Positions 9,370 to 18,086 of a stretch of DNA of 62,953 nucleotides are shown in pieces. The translations under genes and the position numbers were made by a program. Below the pieces are notes generated by a model, which searched no databases, was not told the DNA's origin, and saw only the letters and a list, made by a program, of their open reading frames with translations. The DNA is from JBGTIS01 sp041745535. GTDB taxonomy: Bacteria > Bacteroidota > Bacteroidia > Cytophagales > Cyclobacteriaceae. The stretch is from the NCBI GenBank assembly GCA_041745535.1, contig JBGTIS010000216.1, forward strand, positions 1 to 62,953. Direction: 5' to 3'. Within the stretch, counting starts at the first letter, position 1; each line of letters opens with the position of its first letter.

Positions 9370-9397
9370 AGCTTAAAAAGTAATTAGCAACAATTTA

Positions 9398-9973
9398 TTA
9401 ATATCCCAAAGATTTTGCATATGATTTGAGTTTTTCTTTCAAAAGATTTCTGGCTCTGTGTAAGCGTGAACGTACCGTGCCAATGGGTATATCCAGTATT
9501 TTTGCCATTTCCTCATAAGTAAACCCTTCAAGATCGCATAATATAATTACCGTTCGAAAATCTACCGCCAGCGAATTAAGTGCATTGGAAACCTCATCTC
9601 CAATCATATCCTGTACGGCATCTACTCTTAAGTCAGAAGTTATATCTTCGTCTAAGTTATCAGAATTGTAGAAAGTTTCAACCTCTTGGTAATCAACTTT
9701 TGAGGGTTCTTTACTTTTCTTTCTGAAATCATTAATGAAACTATTCTTTAAAATGCGAAACAACCAGGCTTTCGCATTAGTTCCCTGCTGAAAAGATTCG
9801 ATAAATCGAAAGGCTTTCATGTATGTGTCCTGAACCAAATCTTTGGCATCATCTTCATCAAATGTCAAACGGTATGCAAAATTATACATAGCGTCAATTT
9901 GAGGAAAAAATTCGTTATCAAAGATATGAAGCTTTTCCGAAGCTGTGTAACTTTGACGTTGATTTTCAGTCAT
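9398..9973 (-). CDS. RpoE-like ECF RNA polymerase sigma factor
   Basis: 191 residues with sigma-70 region 2 (about 25-95; AKDLVQDTYMKAF, then AWLFRILKNSFINDFRKK) and region 4 (about 135-185; GFTYEEMAKILDIPIGTVRSR helix-turn-helix). There is no region 3, as in all ECF sigmas. The family is widespread in Bacteroidota, usually paired with a small anti-sigma encoded downstream, as here. Likely role is a stress or envelope response; targets cannot be read from the sequence. It is divergent from the DUF4293 gene, with 195 bases between. Confidence 0.92.
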   Translation of the reverse strand: MTENQRQSYTASEKLHIFDNEFFPQIDAMYNFAYRLTFDEDDAKDLVQDTYMKAFRFIESFQQGTNAKAWLFRILKNSFINDFRKKSKEPSKVDYQEVETFYNSDNLDEDITSDLRVDAVQDMIGDEVSNALNSLAVDFRTVIILCDLEGFTYEEMAKILDIPIGTVRSRLHRARNLLKEKLKSYAKSLGY

Positions 9974-10168
9974 ATGACTATTTATTTATAAGTACTCAAA
10001 TGAGCATAGGGTCGTTTTCATTGCTGCTCAAAAAATTTTGTCGTCTAATCCCCTATTCCTATTAACTTATGTTGGTTAATAAAGTTATATCCAAATTTCA
10101 GGAAGATCATATTATTTTATTTTACAAACGATCATCTATTTTATAATTATTTATTTTAACTCTTTATC

Positions 10169-10666
10169 ATGATTTACAGAATTCAATCACTAATACTGTT
10201 GGGAGTGGCCATTTGTATGGGGCTGGTATTGCTGTTTCCTATCTGGAGCAAAACCAATCCGCAAACCAACGAAAAAGCCCAGCTTGATGCCTATTATCTG
10301 ATTTACCAAACAGAAGCTGCCGGAAATGCCAACGAAAACTTCGAAGTGCAGGAAAAACGAGTTGCTTATGTAATTGCCATATTGGCCTTCCTGGCTTGTA
10401 TTGTCGCCTTTTATGAGATTTTCCGTCACGATAGTCGATTAACGCAAATCAAACTGGGCGCACTAAATGCAGTACTAATGGCAGGTACTTTGGGAGCCTG
10501 CGTATACTTTAGCTTCCAGGGAGAAAAAATGGTGGATACTGGCTCCCAAGGCACGTACGATCTGGGATTTATTCTGCCGGGCATTGCGCTTATTTTGAAT
10601 CTGCTGGCCAACCGGTTTATTCGAAGAGATGAAAAGCTAGTACGATCGGTAGACCGGCTCAGATAA
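10169..10666 (+). CDS. DUF4293 family membrane protein
   Basis: 165 residues with four predicted membrane segments (about 5-27, 68-88, 96-115 and 128-148) and the N-terminus MIYRIQSLILL typical of DUF4293. The first loop (about 28-65) would face the periplasm. The family is common in Bacteroidota and has no assigned function; it is often near the sigma factor or rho genes. It is monocistronic, divergent from the ECF sigma gene. Confidence 0.82.
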   Translation: MIYRIQSLILLGVAICMGLVLLFPIWSKTNPQTNEKAQLDAYYLIYQTEAAGNANENFEVQEKRVAYVIAILAFLACIVAFYEIFRHDSRLTQIKLGALNAVLMAGTLGACVYFSFQGEKMVDTGSQGTYDLGFILPGIALILNLLANRFIRRDEKLVRSVDRLR

Positions 10667-10714
10667 CAAAAATCCGTCATATTTCGATTTTATTTATGTG
10701 CTTTGCCAAGCAAG

Positions 10715-10750
10715 ACTGACAGAAAGAAGGCTCTAACTGACAGGCTGTCA
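10715..10750. promoter_or_regulatory. Possible htpG operator: direct repeat plus palindrome
   Basis: ACTGACAG occurs at 10715-10722 and again at 10736-10743, 21 bases apart, about two helical turns. The second copy is also the left arm of the palindrome TGACAGGCTGTCA (10738-10750). The site lies 77-112 bases before the htpG start, where a heat-shock repressor or activator would bind. I cannot name the regulator. Confidence 0.4.
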
Positions 10751-10826
10751 CACTTTGGAGTAGTGGAATAAAATTTGAAACTGTATCTGCTGTAACCTAT
10801 AATTTTTAACTTAAACAGATAAAAAA

Positions 10827-12719
10827 ATGGTGGAAGAAAAAGGTACGATTTCCATTCATACCGAAAATATTTTTCCGATTATCAAAAAGTTTTTGTATTC
10901 GGATCATGAAATTTTTCTGCGTGAACTGGTTTCCAACAGTGTAGATGCCACACAAAAAATTAAAAGACTGGCTTCTTTGGGCGAGTACAAAGGTGATTTA
11001 GGAGATCTTACAATTGAGGTTAGTTTCGATAAAAAAGCCAAAACCATTACCATTAGTGATAAAGGTATTGGCATGACAGCCGAAGAAATTAAAAAATACA
11101 TCAACCAGATTGCCTTTTCCGGAGCTTCTGAATTTGTGGAACGCTTTAAAGAAGCAGGCGATGCCAAAGAAATTATTGGTAAATTTGGTTTAGGATTTTA
11201 TTCCGCGTTTATGGTTTCTAGTAAAGTAGAAATCGTAACCAAATCGTATCAGGAAGATGCCGAACCTGCGCGCTGGATTTGTGAAGGTAATACTGAGTTT
11301 GAAATTGGCCCTGCTGAGAAAAAAGAACGCGGCACCGAAATTATTCTGCACATTGCTGATGATTCTAAAGAATTTCTGGATCAGCACCGCATACAAAATA
11401 TCCTTAGCAAATACTGCAAATTCCTGCCGGTTCCCATTAAATTCGGAACAAAAGACAAGTCGGAAGAAGATGGGAAAGACAAAGACGGTAATCCTAAATA
11501 CAAAACCGTTAAAGTTGATAACATCATTAATGATACTAATCCGCTTTGGACGCGGCAACCCAGCGACTTGCAGGATGAAGATTATCTAAAATTTTACAAA
11601 GAGCTTTATCCTTTTGCGGAAGACCCACTTTTCTGGATTCACCTCAATGTTGATTTTCCGTTTAACCTTACCGGAATTTTATATTTTCCAAAAATTAAGG
11701 AAAACTTTGATGTGAACCGGAACAAAATTCAGCTTTACTCCCGGCAGGTGTTTATTACCGATGAAGTAAAAGATGTGGTTCCTGAATTTTTAATGCTCTT
11801 ACATGGCGTTATCGATTCACCCGATATTCCGCTAAACGTATCCAGAAGTTATTTGCAGTCAGACAGTAACGTGAAGAAAATAAATTCTCACATTACTAAA
11901 AAAGTAGCAGATAAACTGCAGGAACTTTTCAAGAAAGATCGGAAAGGATACGAAGATAAATTTGACAGCATCGGTTTATTTGTAAAATACGGAATGATTG
12001 CCGAGGATAAATTTTACGATAAAGCCAAAGATTTTGTATTACTGAAAAATACGGAAAATAAGTATTTTACTTTAAACGAGTACAAAGAACAGGTAACGGC
12101 CAATCAAACCGATAAAGACAGTAATTTAATTTATCTGTATACCAGCAATTTGGGCAAACAGGATGCTTACATCCAGTCGGCCAGAAAAAAAGGGTATGAT
12201 GTGCTGGTAATGGACGGGCAATTGGATAACCACTTTACCAACATGCTGGAGCAAAAGCTAGAGAAAACACAATTCAAACGCGTTGATGCTGATACAGTTG
12301 ATAAATTAGTTGATAAGGATGAAAAGGCAGAAAGTGTGCTTTCTGAAGATGAATCCAAGCAGGTTAAGGAAATTTATGAAAAGGCCATTAATTCTAAGGA
12401 TAAAACGGTGGTTGTAGAATCTATGTCACCTGACGAAATGCCGGTAACCATTACCTTGCCCGAATTTATGCGGAGGATGAAAGACATGGCAGCCATGGGC
12501 GGCGGCATGGGAATGATGGGAAACATGCCCGATCATTATACCGTAACTGTGAATGCCAACCATCCGCTAACCGGTAAAATACTGAAAGCTGAAAAAGAAG
12601 ATGAAAAAACGCGACTGGCCAAACAAGCGTATGATTTGGGCATGCTTTCACAAAATCTTCTTACCGGCGCTGACCTTACTGACTTTATAAAAAGAAGTGT
12701 AACCATGGTTGCCAATTAA
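10827..12719 (+). CDS. htpG: HtpG, Hsp90-family molecular chaperone
   Basis: 630 residues, full length for bacterial Hsp90. Order: N-terminal GHKL ATPase domain (about 1-225; RELVSNSVDA carries the catalytic Glu and Mg-binding Asn, IGMT and GKFGLGFYSAF the nucleotide motifs), middle domain (about 230-480; conserved arginine in LNVSRSYLQ) and C-terminal dimerisation domain. The C-terminal domain contains a methionine/glycine-rich stretch near 553-568 (GGGMGMMGNM), which is unusual-looking but in a position where loops vary. It is followed by a good intrinsic terminator and is probably a single-gene transcript. Confidence 0.97.
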   Translation: MVEEKGTISIHTENIFPIIKKFLYSDHEIFLRELVSNSVDATQKIKRLASLGEYKGDLGDLTIEVSFDKKAKTITISDKGIGMTAEEIKKYINQIAFSGASEFVERFKEAGDAKEIIGKFGLGFYSAFMVSSKVEIVTKSYQEDAEPARWICEGNTEFEIGPAEKKERGTEIILHIADDSKEFLDQHRIQNILSKYCKFLPVPIKFGTKDKSEEDGKDKDGNPKYKTVKVDNIINDTNPLWTRQPSDLQDEDYLKFYKELYPFAEDPLFWIHLNVDFPFNLTGILYFPKIKENFDVNRNKIQLYSRQVFITDEVKDVVPEFLMLLHGVIDSPDIPLNVSRSYLQSDSNVKKINSHITKKVADKLQELFKKDRKGYEDKFDSIGLFVKYGMIAEDKFYDKAKDFVLLKNTENKYFTLNEYKEQVTANQTDKDSNLIYLYTSNLGKQDAYIQSARKKGYDVLVMDGQLDNHFTNMLEQKLEKTQFKRVDADTVDKLVDKDEKAESVLSEDESKQVKEIYEKAINSKDKTVVVESMSPDEMPVTITLPEFMRRMKDMAAMGGGMGMMGNMPDHYTVTVNANHPLTGKILKAEKEDEKTRLAKQAYDLGMLSQNLLTGADLTDFIKRSVTMVAN

Positions 12720-12744
12720 TTTAGGTGGTAACTATATAAAATTG

Positions 12745-12779
12745 AGCCTGCCTGATTTTTAGGTAGGCTTATTTTTTTT
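12745..12779 (+). terminator. Intrinsic terminator of htpG
   Basis: A nine-base stem AGCCTGCCT/AGGTAGGCT (one G-T wobble) closes a 7-base loop and is followed by a T-rich tract (12769-12779). It lies 25 bases after the htpG stop. Confidence 0.8.
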
Positions 12780-12826
12780 ACCTTTACTAAGAAATTATCC
12801 TATTACTTTTTGATTAATGAAAACTC

Positions 12827-13204
12827 ATGGAATCGTTTAAAACTATTGTTCTTACTTTTCTGCTTCTTTTTCATATAACCCTGGTTATTGTAATTGTAAA
12901 TCTGGATCAGTCATTCACCTGGTTATTGAATAACCCCGAGGTAATGAAATTCGCGACCATTACCGGACTTATTTTAGCTTTTTTGTATGCTTTTCTGAAT
13001 TACCTTGAAAAAAATTCATATGAGCGTAAACTCCGCAGATTAGAAAGAGAGAAAAATGAGATAAAAGCCAAATTTTACGATCAGAAAGAAGAGGAAGAAA
13101 GAATTGATAAATCGATAAAATCTTTCGGAAACTCTTTGGAACAACCAAAAGATATTGAAACAGATAAGAATAAACCTAATTCTGATATCAATACTTACGA
13201 ATGA
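12827..13204 (+). CDS. Small two-helix membrane protein with a coiled-coil tail (LapA-like)
   Basis: 125 residues: two membrane segments (about 5-25 and 40-60), then a long charged coiled coil (KLRRLEREKNEIKAKFYDQK, about 68-95) and a disordered polar tail. The layout resembles LapA/YciS-type proteins involved in LPS assembly control, but I see no diagnostic motif, so this is inference. The gmhA gene starts 64 bases later, so both may be co-transcribed, which would fit an LPS connection. Confidence 0.7.
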   Translation: MESFKTIVLTFLLLFHITLVIVIVNLDQSFTWLLNNPEVMKFATITGLILAFLYAFLNYLEKNSYERKLRRLEREKNEIKAKFYDQKEEEERIDKSIKSFGNSLEQPKDIETDKNKPNSDINTYE

Positions 13205-13268
13205 AATAGTTTCAGAAAAAAAACATAATAATTTCTTCAACATCCCCTTACCTTTAAACGCAAAGCCA

Positions 13269-13841
13269 TTGGAAGCTATTATCCGTGCTGAACTGGAAAA
13301 CGCAAAACAGATACTGGACAGGTTTCTTGAAAACACTGAAAACCTTAATAAAATTGAGCAGGCAGCCCGACTATTTGCTGACACCATTCAAAAGGGAGGA
13401 AAAATAATGTCGTGCGGTAATGGAGGATCTCATTGCGATGCCATGCATTTTGCGGAAGAGCTATCCGGGCGTTATCGTGAAAACCGCCGTCCACTCCCGG
13501 CTTTGGCTATTTCCGACCCTAGTCATTTGTCCTGCGTAGGTAATGATTATGGTTATAATTTTGTTTTTTCCAGGTTTATAGAAGGTTTGGGTCAAAAAGG
13601 TGATACACTGCTGGCCATCAGCACCAGTGGTAATTCAGCCAACATACTGGAAGCTGCCCAAATGGCCCGGCAAAAAGAGATTAAGGTAGTAGCCTTAACG
13701 GGTAAAGATGGTGGGCAACTTGCTTCGCTGGCTAATCTGGAAATCAGAGTTGACCATGTGGGTTTTGCCGACCGCATTCAGGAAATTCACATTAAAGTTA
13801 TCCACATCATAATTCTGCTGATCGAGAAATTAGTTATTTGA
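13269..13841 (+). CDS. gmhA: Sedoheptulose 7-phosphate isomerase, LPS heptose synthesis
   Basis: 190 residues, matching the usual GmhA length. It converts sedoheptulose 7-phosphate to D-glycero-D-manno-heptose 7-phosphate, the first step of ADP/GDP-heptose synthesis. The SIS fold shows CGNGGSHCDAMHFAEEL, SCVGNDYGYN, STSGNSAN and RIQEIHIKVIH, all near-identical to enterobacterial GmhA. There is no in-frame ATG before residue ~46. I chose TTG 13269 because it aligns with the E. coli start (LEAIIRAEL); a longer TTG start at 13155 would overlap the previous gene. The close similarity to the proteobacterial enzyme may simply reflect strong conservation. Confidence 0.93.
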   Translation: MEAIIRAELENAKQILDRFLENTENLNKIEQAARLFADTIQKGGKIMSCGNGGSHCDAMHFAEELSGRYRENRRPLPALAISDPSHLSCVGNDYGYNFVFSRFIEGLGQKGDTLLAISTSGNSANILEAAQMARQKEIKVVALTGKDGGQLASLANLEIRVDHVGFADRIQEIHIKVIHIIILLIEKLVI

Positions 13842-13857
13842 CAGAAGAATTAAAATT

Positions 13858-15411
13858 ATGCTTGCAAAAACTTATGGAAGCGCCGTTTACGGAGTTGATG
13901 CTTTTTTAATTACGATTGAAGTAAGTGTAGGACAAGGCACTAAATTTTTTATGGTGGGCTTGCCCGATAGTGCGGTAAAAGAAAGTGAACAACGGGTAGA
14001 AGCTGCCATTAAATATGCTGGATTTTCCATGCCTCGCATCAAAACAGTGGTCAACCTGGCACCTGCCGACATCCGCAAAGAAGGTTCCGCCTACGATTTA
14101 CCCATTGCCGTTGGTATTCTGGCTGCTTCAGGCCAAATCAACTGCCCCGATCTGGATAAATACATGATGATGGGCGAACTCTCGCTGGATGGTATTTTGC
14201 GCCCGGTAAAAGGCGTTTTGCCCATTGCCATTGAAGCAAGAAAGCAAAAATTTAAAGGTATTATTTTACCCAAAGAAAATGCTTCTGAAGCAGCCATTGT
14301 AAACAACCTGGATATTATTCCGGTAGAAACCATAAAAGAAGCCGTTGATTTTCTGGAAGGAAAGCTTGAAATTAAAGCTGAAAAACAGGAAACCCGTGAT
14401 GTATTTTTTTATGAAGCTGATAAATTTGATGTTGACTTTTCGGATGTACAAGGGCATGAAAGTATAAAAAGAGCATTGGAAATTGCTGCGGCAGGGGGAC
14501 ATAATGTAATTATGGTAGGCCCTCCCGGTTCGGGAAAAACCATGCTAGCCCGCAGGATGCCCACCATTTTACCTCCTTTAACTTTACACGAAGCGCTGGA
14601 AACAACAAAAATTCATTCAGTAGCTGGCAAACTTACCAATGGTTCGTCACTTATTGCCAAACGGCCTTTTCAATCGCCCCATCATACCATAAGCGATGCG
14701 GCTTTGGTAGGCGGAGGTAATATTCCGCAACCTGGGCAAATTTCCCTGGCGCACAATGGAATTTTGTTTCTGGATGAATTGCCTGAATTTAAACGTTCAG
14801 TGCTCGAAGTATTACGGCAACCTTTAGAAGAAAGAGCTGTTACCATTTCGCGAGCCCGCGGTACCATTACCTTTCCTGCCAATTTTATGCTGATTGCCAG
14901 CATGAATCCTAGTCCTTCTGGCGATTTTTATAATCCTGATGAAGGTCACCCGGATTCTCCCATGATCATTCAACGTTATTTAAGTAAAATAAGTGGTCCG
15001 CTACTAGACCGTATTGATATTCATATTGAAGTAAATCCGGTTTCGTTTGATGAAATCGCGTCTACTCGCAAAACAGAGAGCAGTGCCGCAATCCGCGAAC
15101 GCATCATCAAAGCTCGTAAAATACAAACCCAACGGTTTGAGAAGATAAATGAAACGCTGGAAGTGCCGGTTTATTCCAATGCTATGATGCCTCCCCCCAT
15201 GGTGAAGGAAATCTGTACAATTAATCAGGCTGGACAAACTTTACTTAAAACCGCCATGGAGCGGTTAGGGCTTTCCTCCAGAGCCTACGACCGCATCTTG
15301 AAAGTATCCCGTACCATTGCCGACCTGGCCGGTACGGAAAATATCCAAATCGAACATCTGGCTGAGGCCATTCAGTATCGGAGCCTGGACCGGGAAGGCT
15401 GGCTGGGATAA
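13858..15411 (+). CDS. comM: YifB/ComM family Mg-chelatase-like AAA+ ATPase
   Basis: 517 residues. N-terminal ChlI-like domain (about 1-175; VNLAPADIRKEGSAYDLPIA), AAA+ core with Walker A GPPGSGKTMLARR near 220 and Walker B GILFLDELPEF near 302, then the C-terminal Mg-chelatase domain (SSRAYDRILKVSRTIADL). ComM, the characterised member, is a hexameric helicase that drives branch migration during natural transformation. It starts 16 bases after gmhA and is probably co-transcribed by proximity only. Whether this organism is competent cannot be told from here. Confidence 0.93.
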   Translation: MLAKTYGSAVYGVDAFLITIEVSVGQGTKFFMVGLPDSAVKESEQRVEAAIKYAGFSMPRIKTVVNLAPADIRKEGSAYDLPIAVGILAASGQINCPDLDKYMMMGELSLDGILRPVKGVLPIAIEARKQKFKGIILPKENASEAAIVNNLDIIPVETIKEAVDFLEGKLEIKAEKQETRDVFFYEADKFDVDFSDVQGHESIKRALEIAAAGGHNVIMVGPPGSGKTMLARRMPTILPPLTLHEALETTKIHSVAGKLTNGSSLIAKRPFQSPHHTISDAALVGGGNIPQPGQISLAHNGILFLDELPEFKRSVLEVLRQPLEERAVTISRARGTITFPANFMLIASMNPSPSGDFYNPDEGHPDSPMIIQRYLSKISGPLLDRIDIHIEVNPVSFDEIASTRKTESSAAIRERIIKARKIQTQRFEKINETLEVPVYSNAMMPPPMVKEICTINQAGQTLLKTAMERLGLSSRAYDRILKVSRTIADLAGTENIQIEHLAEAIQYRSLDREGWLG

Positions 15412-15426
15412 AAGCTGTTCAAAGTC

Positions 15427-15509
15427 GGACATATTTGTCCATTAACGAACAAAGAAAATTCTGAAAAGGTGGATTTTTAGCTTTTTTTTCACTTGGCATA
15501 CTTTTCCCT
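15427..15509 (+). promoter_or_regulatory. Candidate sigma-54 promoter with upstream palindrome
   Basis: GGACA-TATT-TGTCC (15427-15440) is an inverted repeat of the size of an activator site. About 55 bases on, TTGGCATACTTTTCCCT (15493-15509) matches the -24 half of the sigma-54 consensus (TTGGCA) well and the -12 half only in part (CC in place of GC). The first permease start codon is 84 bases further. The arrangement is what an enhancer-dependent promoter looks like, but the weak -12 element keeps confidence low. Confidence 0.35.
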
Positions 15510-15592
15510 ACAACCATTTAGTAATTTTTACTGTCTTTTCTCAGCAGTAAAAAAAATAACACATTCCTGGTTGCCGCAAACTATTATCCATC

Positions 15593-18052
15593 ATGATAAA
15601 GAACTATCTCAAAGTGGCTTTCCGGAACCTGATAAAACAGAAGTTTTATTCTGTAATCAATATTCTCGGACTTTCCATTGGCCTTTCTGCCTGTATGCTG
15701 ATAGGTTTGTTTGTTATTGACGAACTTAATTTTGACACCTATAATACAAAGGCTGATCGTATATACCGCGTTAACACTTATTTTAACCTGGGTGGACAGG
15801 AAAACAACTATGCTGTTTCGCCGGCTCCCATGGCAATGATGTTAGGAGAAACCTACCCGGAGGTAGAAACCGCAGTACGATTTAGGCAAAGAGGCGACTT
15901 TACTTTTTATCAGGATGGAAATGCCTATCGTGAAAATCGCATAATTTATGGAGATTCTACCTTATTTGATGTTTTTACTATTCCCCTATTGTATGGTAAT
16001 CCTAAAACAGCGCTCACCCAAACCAATTCTATTGTAATTAGCCGGGCAACTGCTATAAAATATTTCGGTGCCGACTGGGAAAAAGATGTGCCTTTAGGGA
16101 AAAATCTGCTGGAGGGTGAAGACAAAACCCCTTACCAGATTACCGGCATTTTTGATAAAATTCCCAATAATTCTCATTTCCATTTCGATGTTTTTATAGC
16201 CATGGCATCATTGGATGAAAGCAGAAGCACCATGTGGCTCAGCAATAATTTTCAAACCTATTTGCTGCTACAGAAAGGTACGGATGTGCAGGCTTTTCAG
16301 AAAAAAATAAATGAGACTTTTAAAACTTATGCAGCCCCTCAGATCAAACAGTTTGCCAATGTTACAATGGAAGAATTTATGAAAGGCGGCAATAAGTTTG
16401 AGTACAGCCTGATGCCCCTTACCGATATTCATTTACACTCCGATTTACAGGCCGAACTTGCGGCGAATGGTGATATCAGGTATGTGTACATTTTCTCTGC
16501 TATCGCTTTTTTTATTTTGCTCATTGCCTGCGTTAATTATATGAACCTGGCTACGGCACGATCTTCAGGAAGAGCCAAAGAAGTGGGTGTACGAAAAGTA
16601 ATGGGATCTGATCGCAAACAACTGATCGGGCAGTTTTTAGTAGAGGCCACCATTATCAGTGCTGTTTCGATGGCTGTTGCCTTGCTTGCCGCCGAGGTAT
16701 TACTTCCTTTCTTTAATAATTTGGCCAGCAAACAACTTAGTATTAATTATATAGAAAACTGGTATATCCTTCCGGTACTTATAAGCATCGTGCTGATAGT
16801 AGGATTGATGGCAGGCAGTTATCCTGCCTTTTTTCTCTCTGCTTTTAAACCAGCCACAGTATTGAAAGGAAGTTTAGCCACAGGGTTACGAAATAGCTGG
16901 CTCAGAAGCGCCCTGGTTGTATTACAGTTTGGCATCTCTATTTTCCTCACCGTTAGCACAGTAGTGATGTACCAACAGCTGAATCTTATACAGCATAAAA
17001 GACTGGGCTACGACAAAGAACACGTAATGGTGATTCAGAATACCTACTATCTGAATAAACAGGCCAATAGTTTTAAAACTGAAATCTTGCGGAACCCAAA
17101 CATACAGCAAGCCAGCTATTCCGCTTATTTACCTGCTCAAACCATCAACAGCAATAACAATTCTATTTTTCCAGACAAAAACCCACAAAGCTCTTACACT
17201 ACTTCGGTTCCATGGTGGTATGTAGATTATGATTATATCAAAACTATGAAAATGAACATAGTGGATGGGCGCGATTTTTCCAGGGAATTCGGTACCGATT
17301 CTACCGCTATCATTATTAATGAGGCTGCTGCCAAGTATTTTGATTTCTATAAAAATGGAGGTACTCCTATTGGAAAAGAGCTGAGTCAGTTTGGCTTTGA
17401 TGAGGATAACCCTACTGAAATTATTTCTTATAAAGTAATCGGTGTAGTACAGGATTTCAACTACGCTACCATGCGGGAAAAAATTATGCCGATGGTAATT
17501 GTGCTGGGAAACGACCATGGTGCATTGTCGCTGCGAATCAAGCCAGAGGATACGCGAAATACCATTGCCTTTCTGGAAGAAAAATGGACATCGTTCGTGC
17601 CTCAAATTCCTTTTGAATATTCTTTTATGGACGATCGATTCAATAATATGTATCGGGCAGAATATAAGGTTAGCAAAATATTTACGATTTTCTGCTCATT
17701 GGCCATCCTGATTGCCTGCTTGGGTTTATTCGGGCTGGCTTCTTATACGGCTGAACAACGAACCAAAGAAATTGGGATTCGTAAAGTGTTGGGCGCTTCT
17801 GTGTGGAGTGTTGTAATTTTGTTCTCTAAAGATTTTACCTGGCTCGTGTTTATCGCCTTACTGATAGCCGCTCCTTTGGCCTACTTTGCTATGAACCGAT
17901 GGCTGGCAGATTTTGCCTATCGCATCGACATCGGTCCTCAATTTTTTATAATAGCCGGTTTGATTGCCCTGGCGATTGCCTGGATTACAGTAAGTTATCA
18001 TGCGATACGAGCAGCGTTGGCCAACCCGGTAAAGTCATTACGAAGCGAATAA
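15593..18052 (+). CDS. ABC transporter permease, MacB/FtsX family (copy 1 of 3)
   Basis: 819 residues in the double-MacB layout common in Bacteroidota. N-terminal membrane helix (about 21-43), periplasmic MacB-PCD domain, FtsX block of three helices (about 290-420; RAKEVGVRKVMGS coupling motif), a second helix/periplasmic domain, and a second FtsX block (about 690-810; TKEIGIRKVLGAS). Such permeases act mechanically across the inner membrane with a separate ATPase, for lipoprotein or peptide efflux. No ATPase gene lies nearby. It heads a run of three paralogues on the same strand, spaced 34 and 55 bases apart, and ends in NPVKSLRSE. Confidence 0.9.
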   Translation: MIKNYLKVAFRNLIKQKFYSVINILGLSIGLSACMLIGLFVIDELNFDTYNTKADRIYRVNTYFNLGGQENNYAVSPAPMAMMLGETYPEVETAVRFRQRGDFTFYQDGNAYRENRIIYGDSTLFDVFTIPLLYGNPKTALTQTNSIVISRATAIKYFGADWEKDVPLGKNLLEGEDKTPYQITGIFDKIPNNSHFHFDVFIAMASLDESRSTMWLSNNFQTYLLLQKGTDVQAFQKKINETFKTYAAPQIKQFANVTMEEFMKGGNKFEYSLMPLTDIHLHSDLQAELAANGDIRYVYIFSAIAFFILLIACVNYMNLATARSSGRAKEVGVRKVMGSDRKQLIGQFLVEATIISAVSMAVALLAAEVLLPFFNNLASKQLSINYIENWYILPVLISIVLIVGLMAGSYPAFFLSAFKPATVLKGSLATGLRNSWLRSALVVLQFGISIFLTVSTVVMYQQLNLIQHKRLGYDKEHVMVIQNTYYLNKQANSFKTEILRNPNIQQASYSAYLPAQTINSNNNSIFPDKNPQSSYTTSVPWWYVDYDYIKTMKMNIVDGRDFSREFGTDSTAIIINEAAAKYFDFYKNGGTPIGKELSQFGFDEDNPTEIISYKVIGVVQDFNYATMREKIMPMVIVLGNDHGALSLRIKPEDTRNTIAFLEEKWTSFVPQIPFEYSFMDDRFNNMYRAEYKVSKIFTIFCSLAILIACLGLFGLASYTAEQRTKEIGIRKVLGASVWSVVILFSKDFTWLVFIALLIAAPLAYFAMNRWLADFAYRIDIGPQFFIIAGLIALAIAWITVSYHAIRAALANPVKSLRSE

Positions 18053-18086
18053 CTAAAACGTAAAAATTCATCAAATTAATAGCATA

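Noticed and set aside
10190..10429. Open frames antisense to the DUF4293, htpG and MreB genes
   Set aside because: They are shadows of well-supported genes, with no domain and skewed composition.
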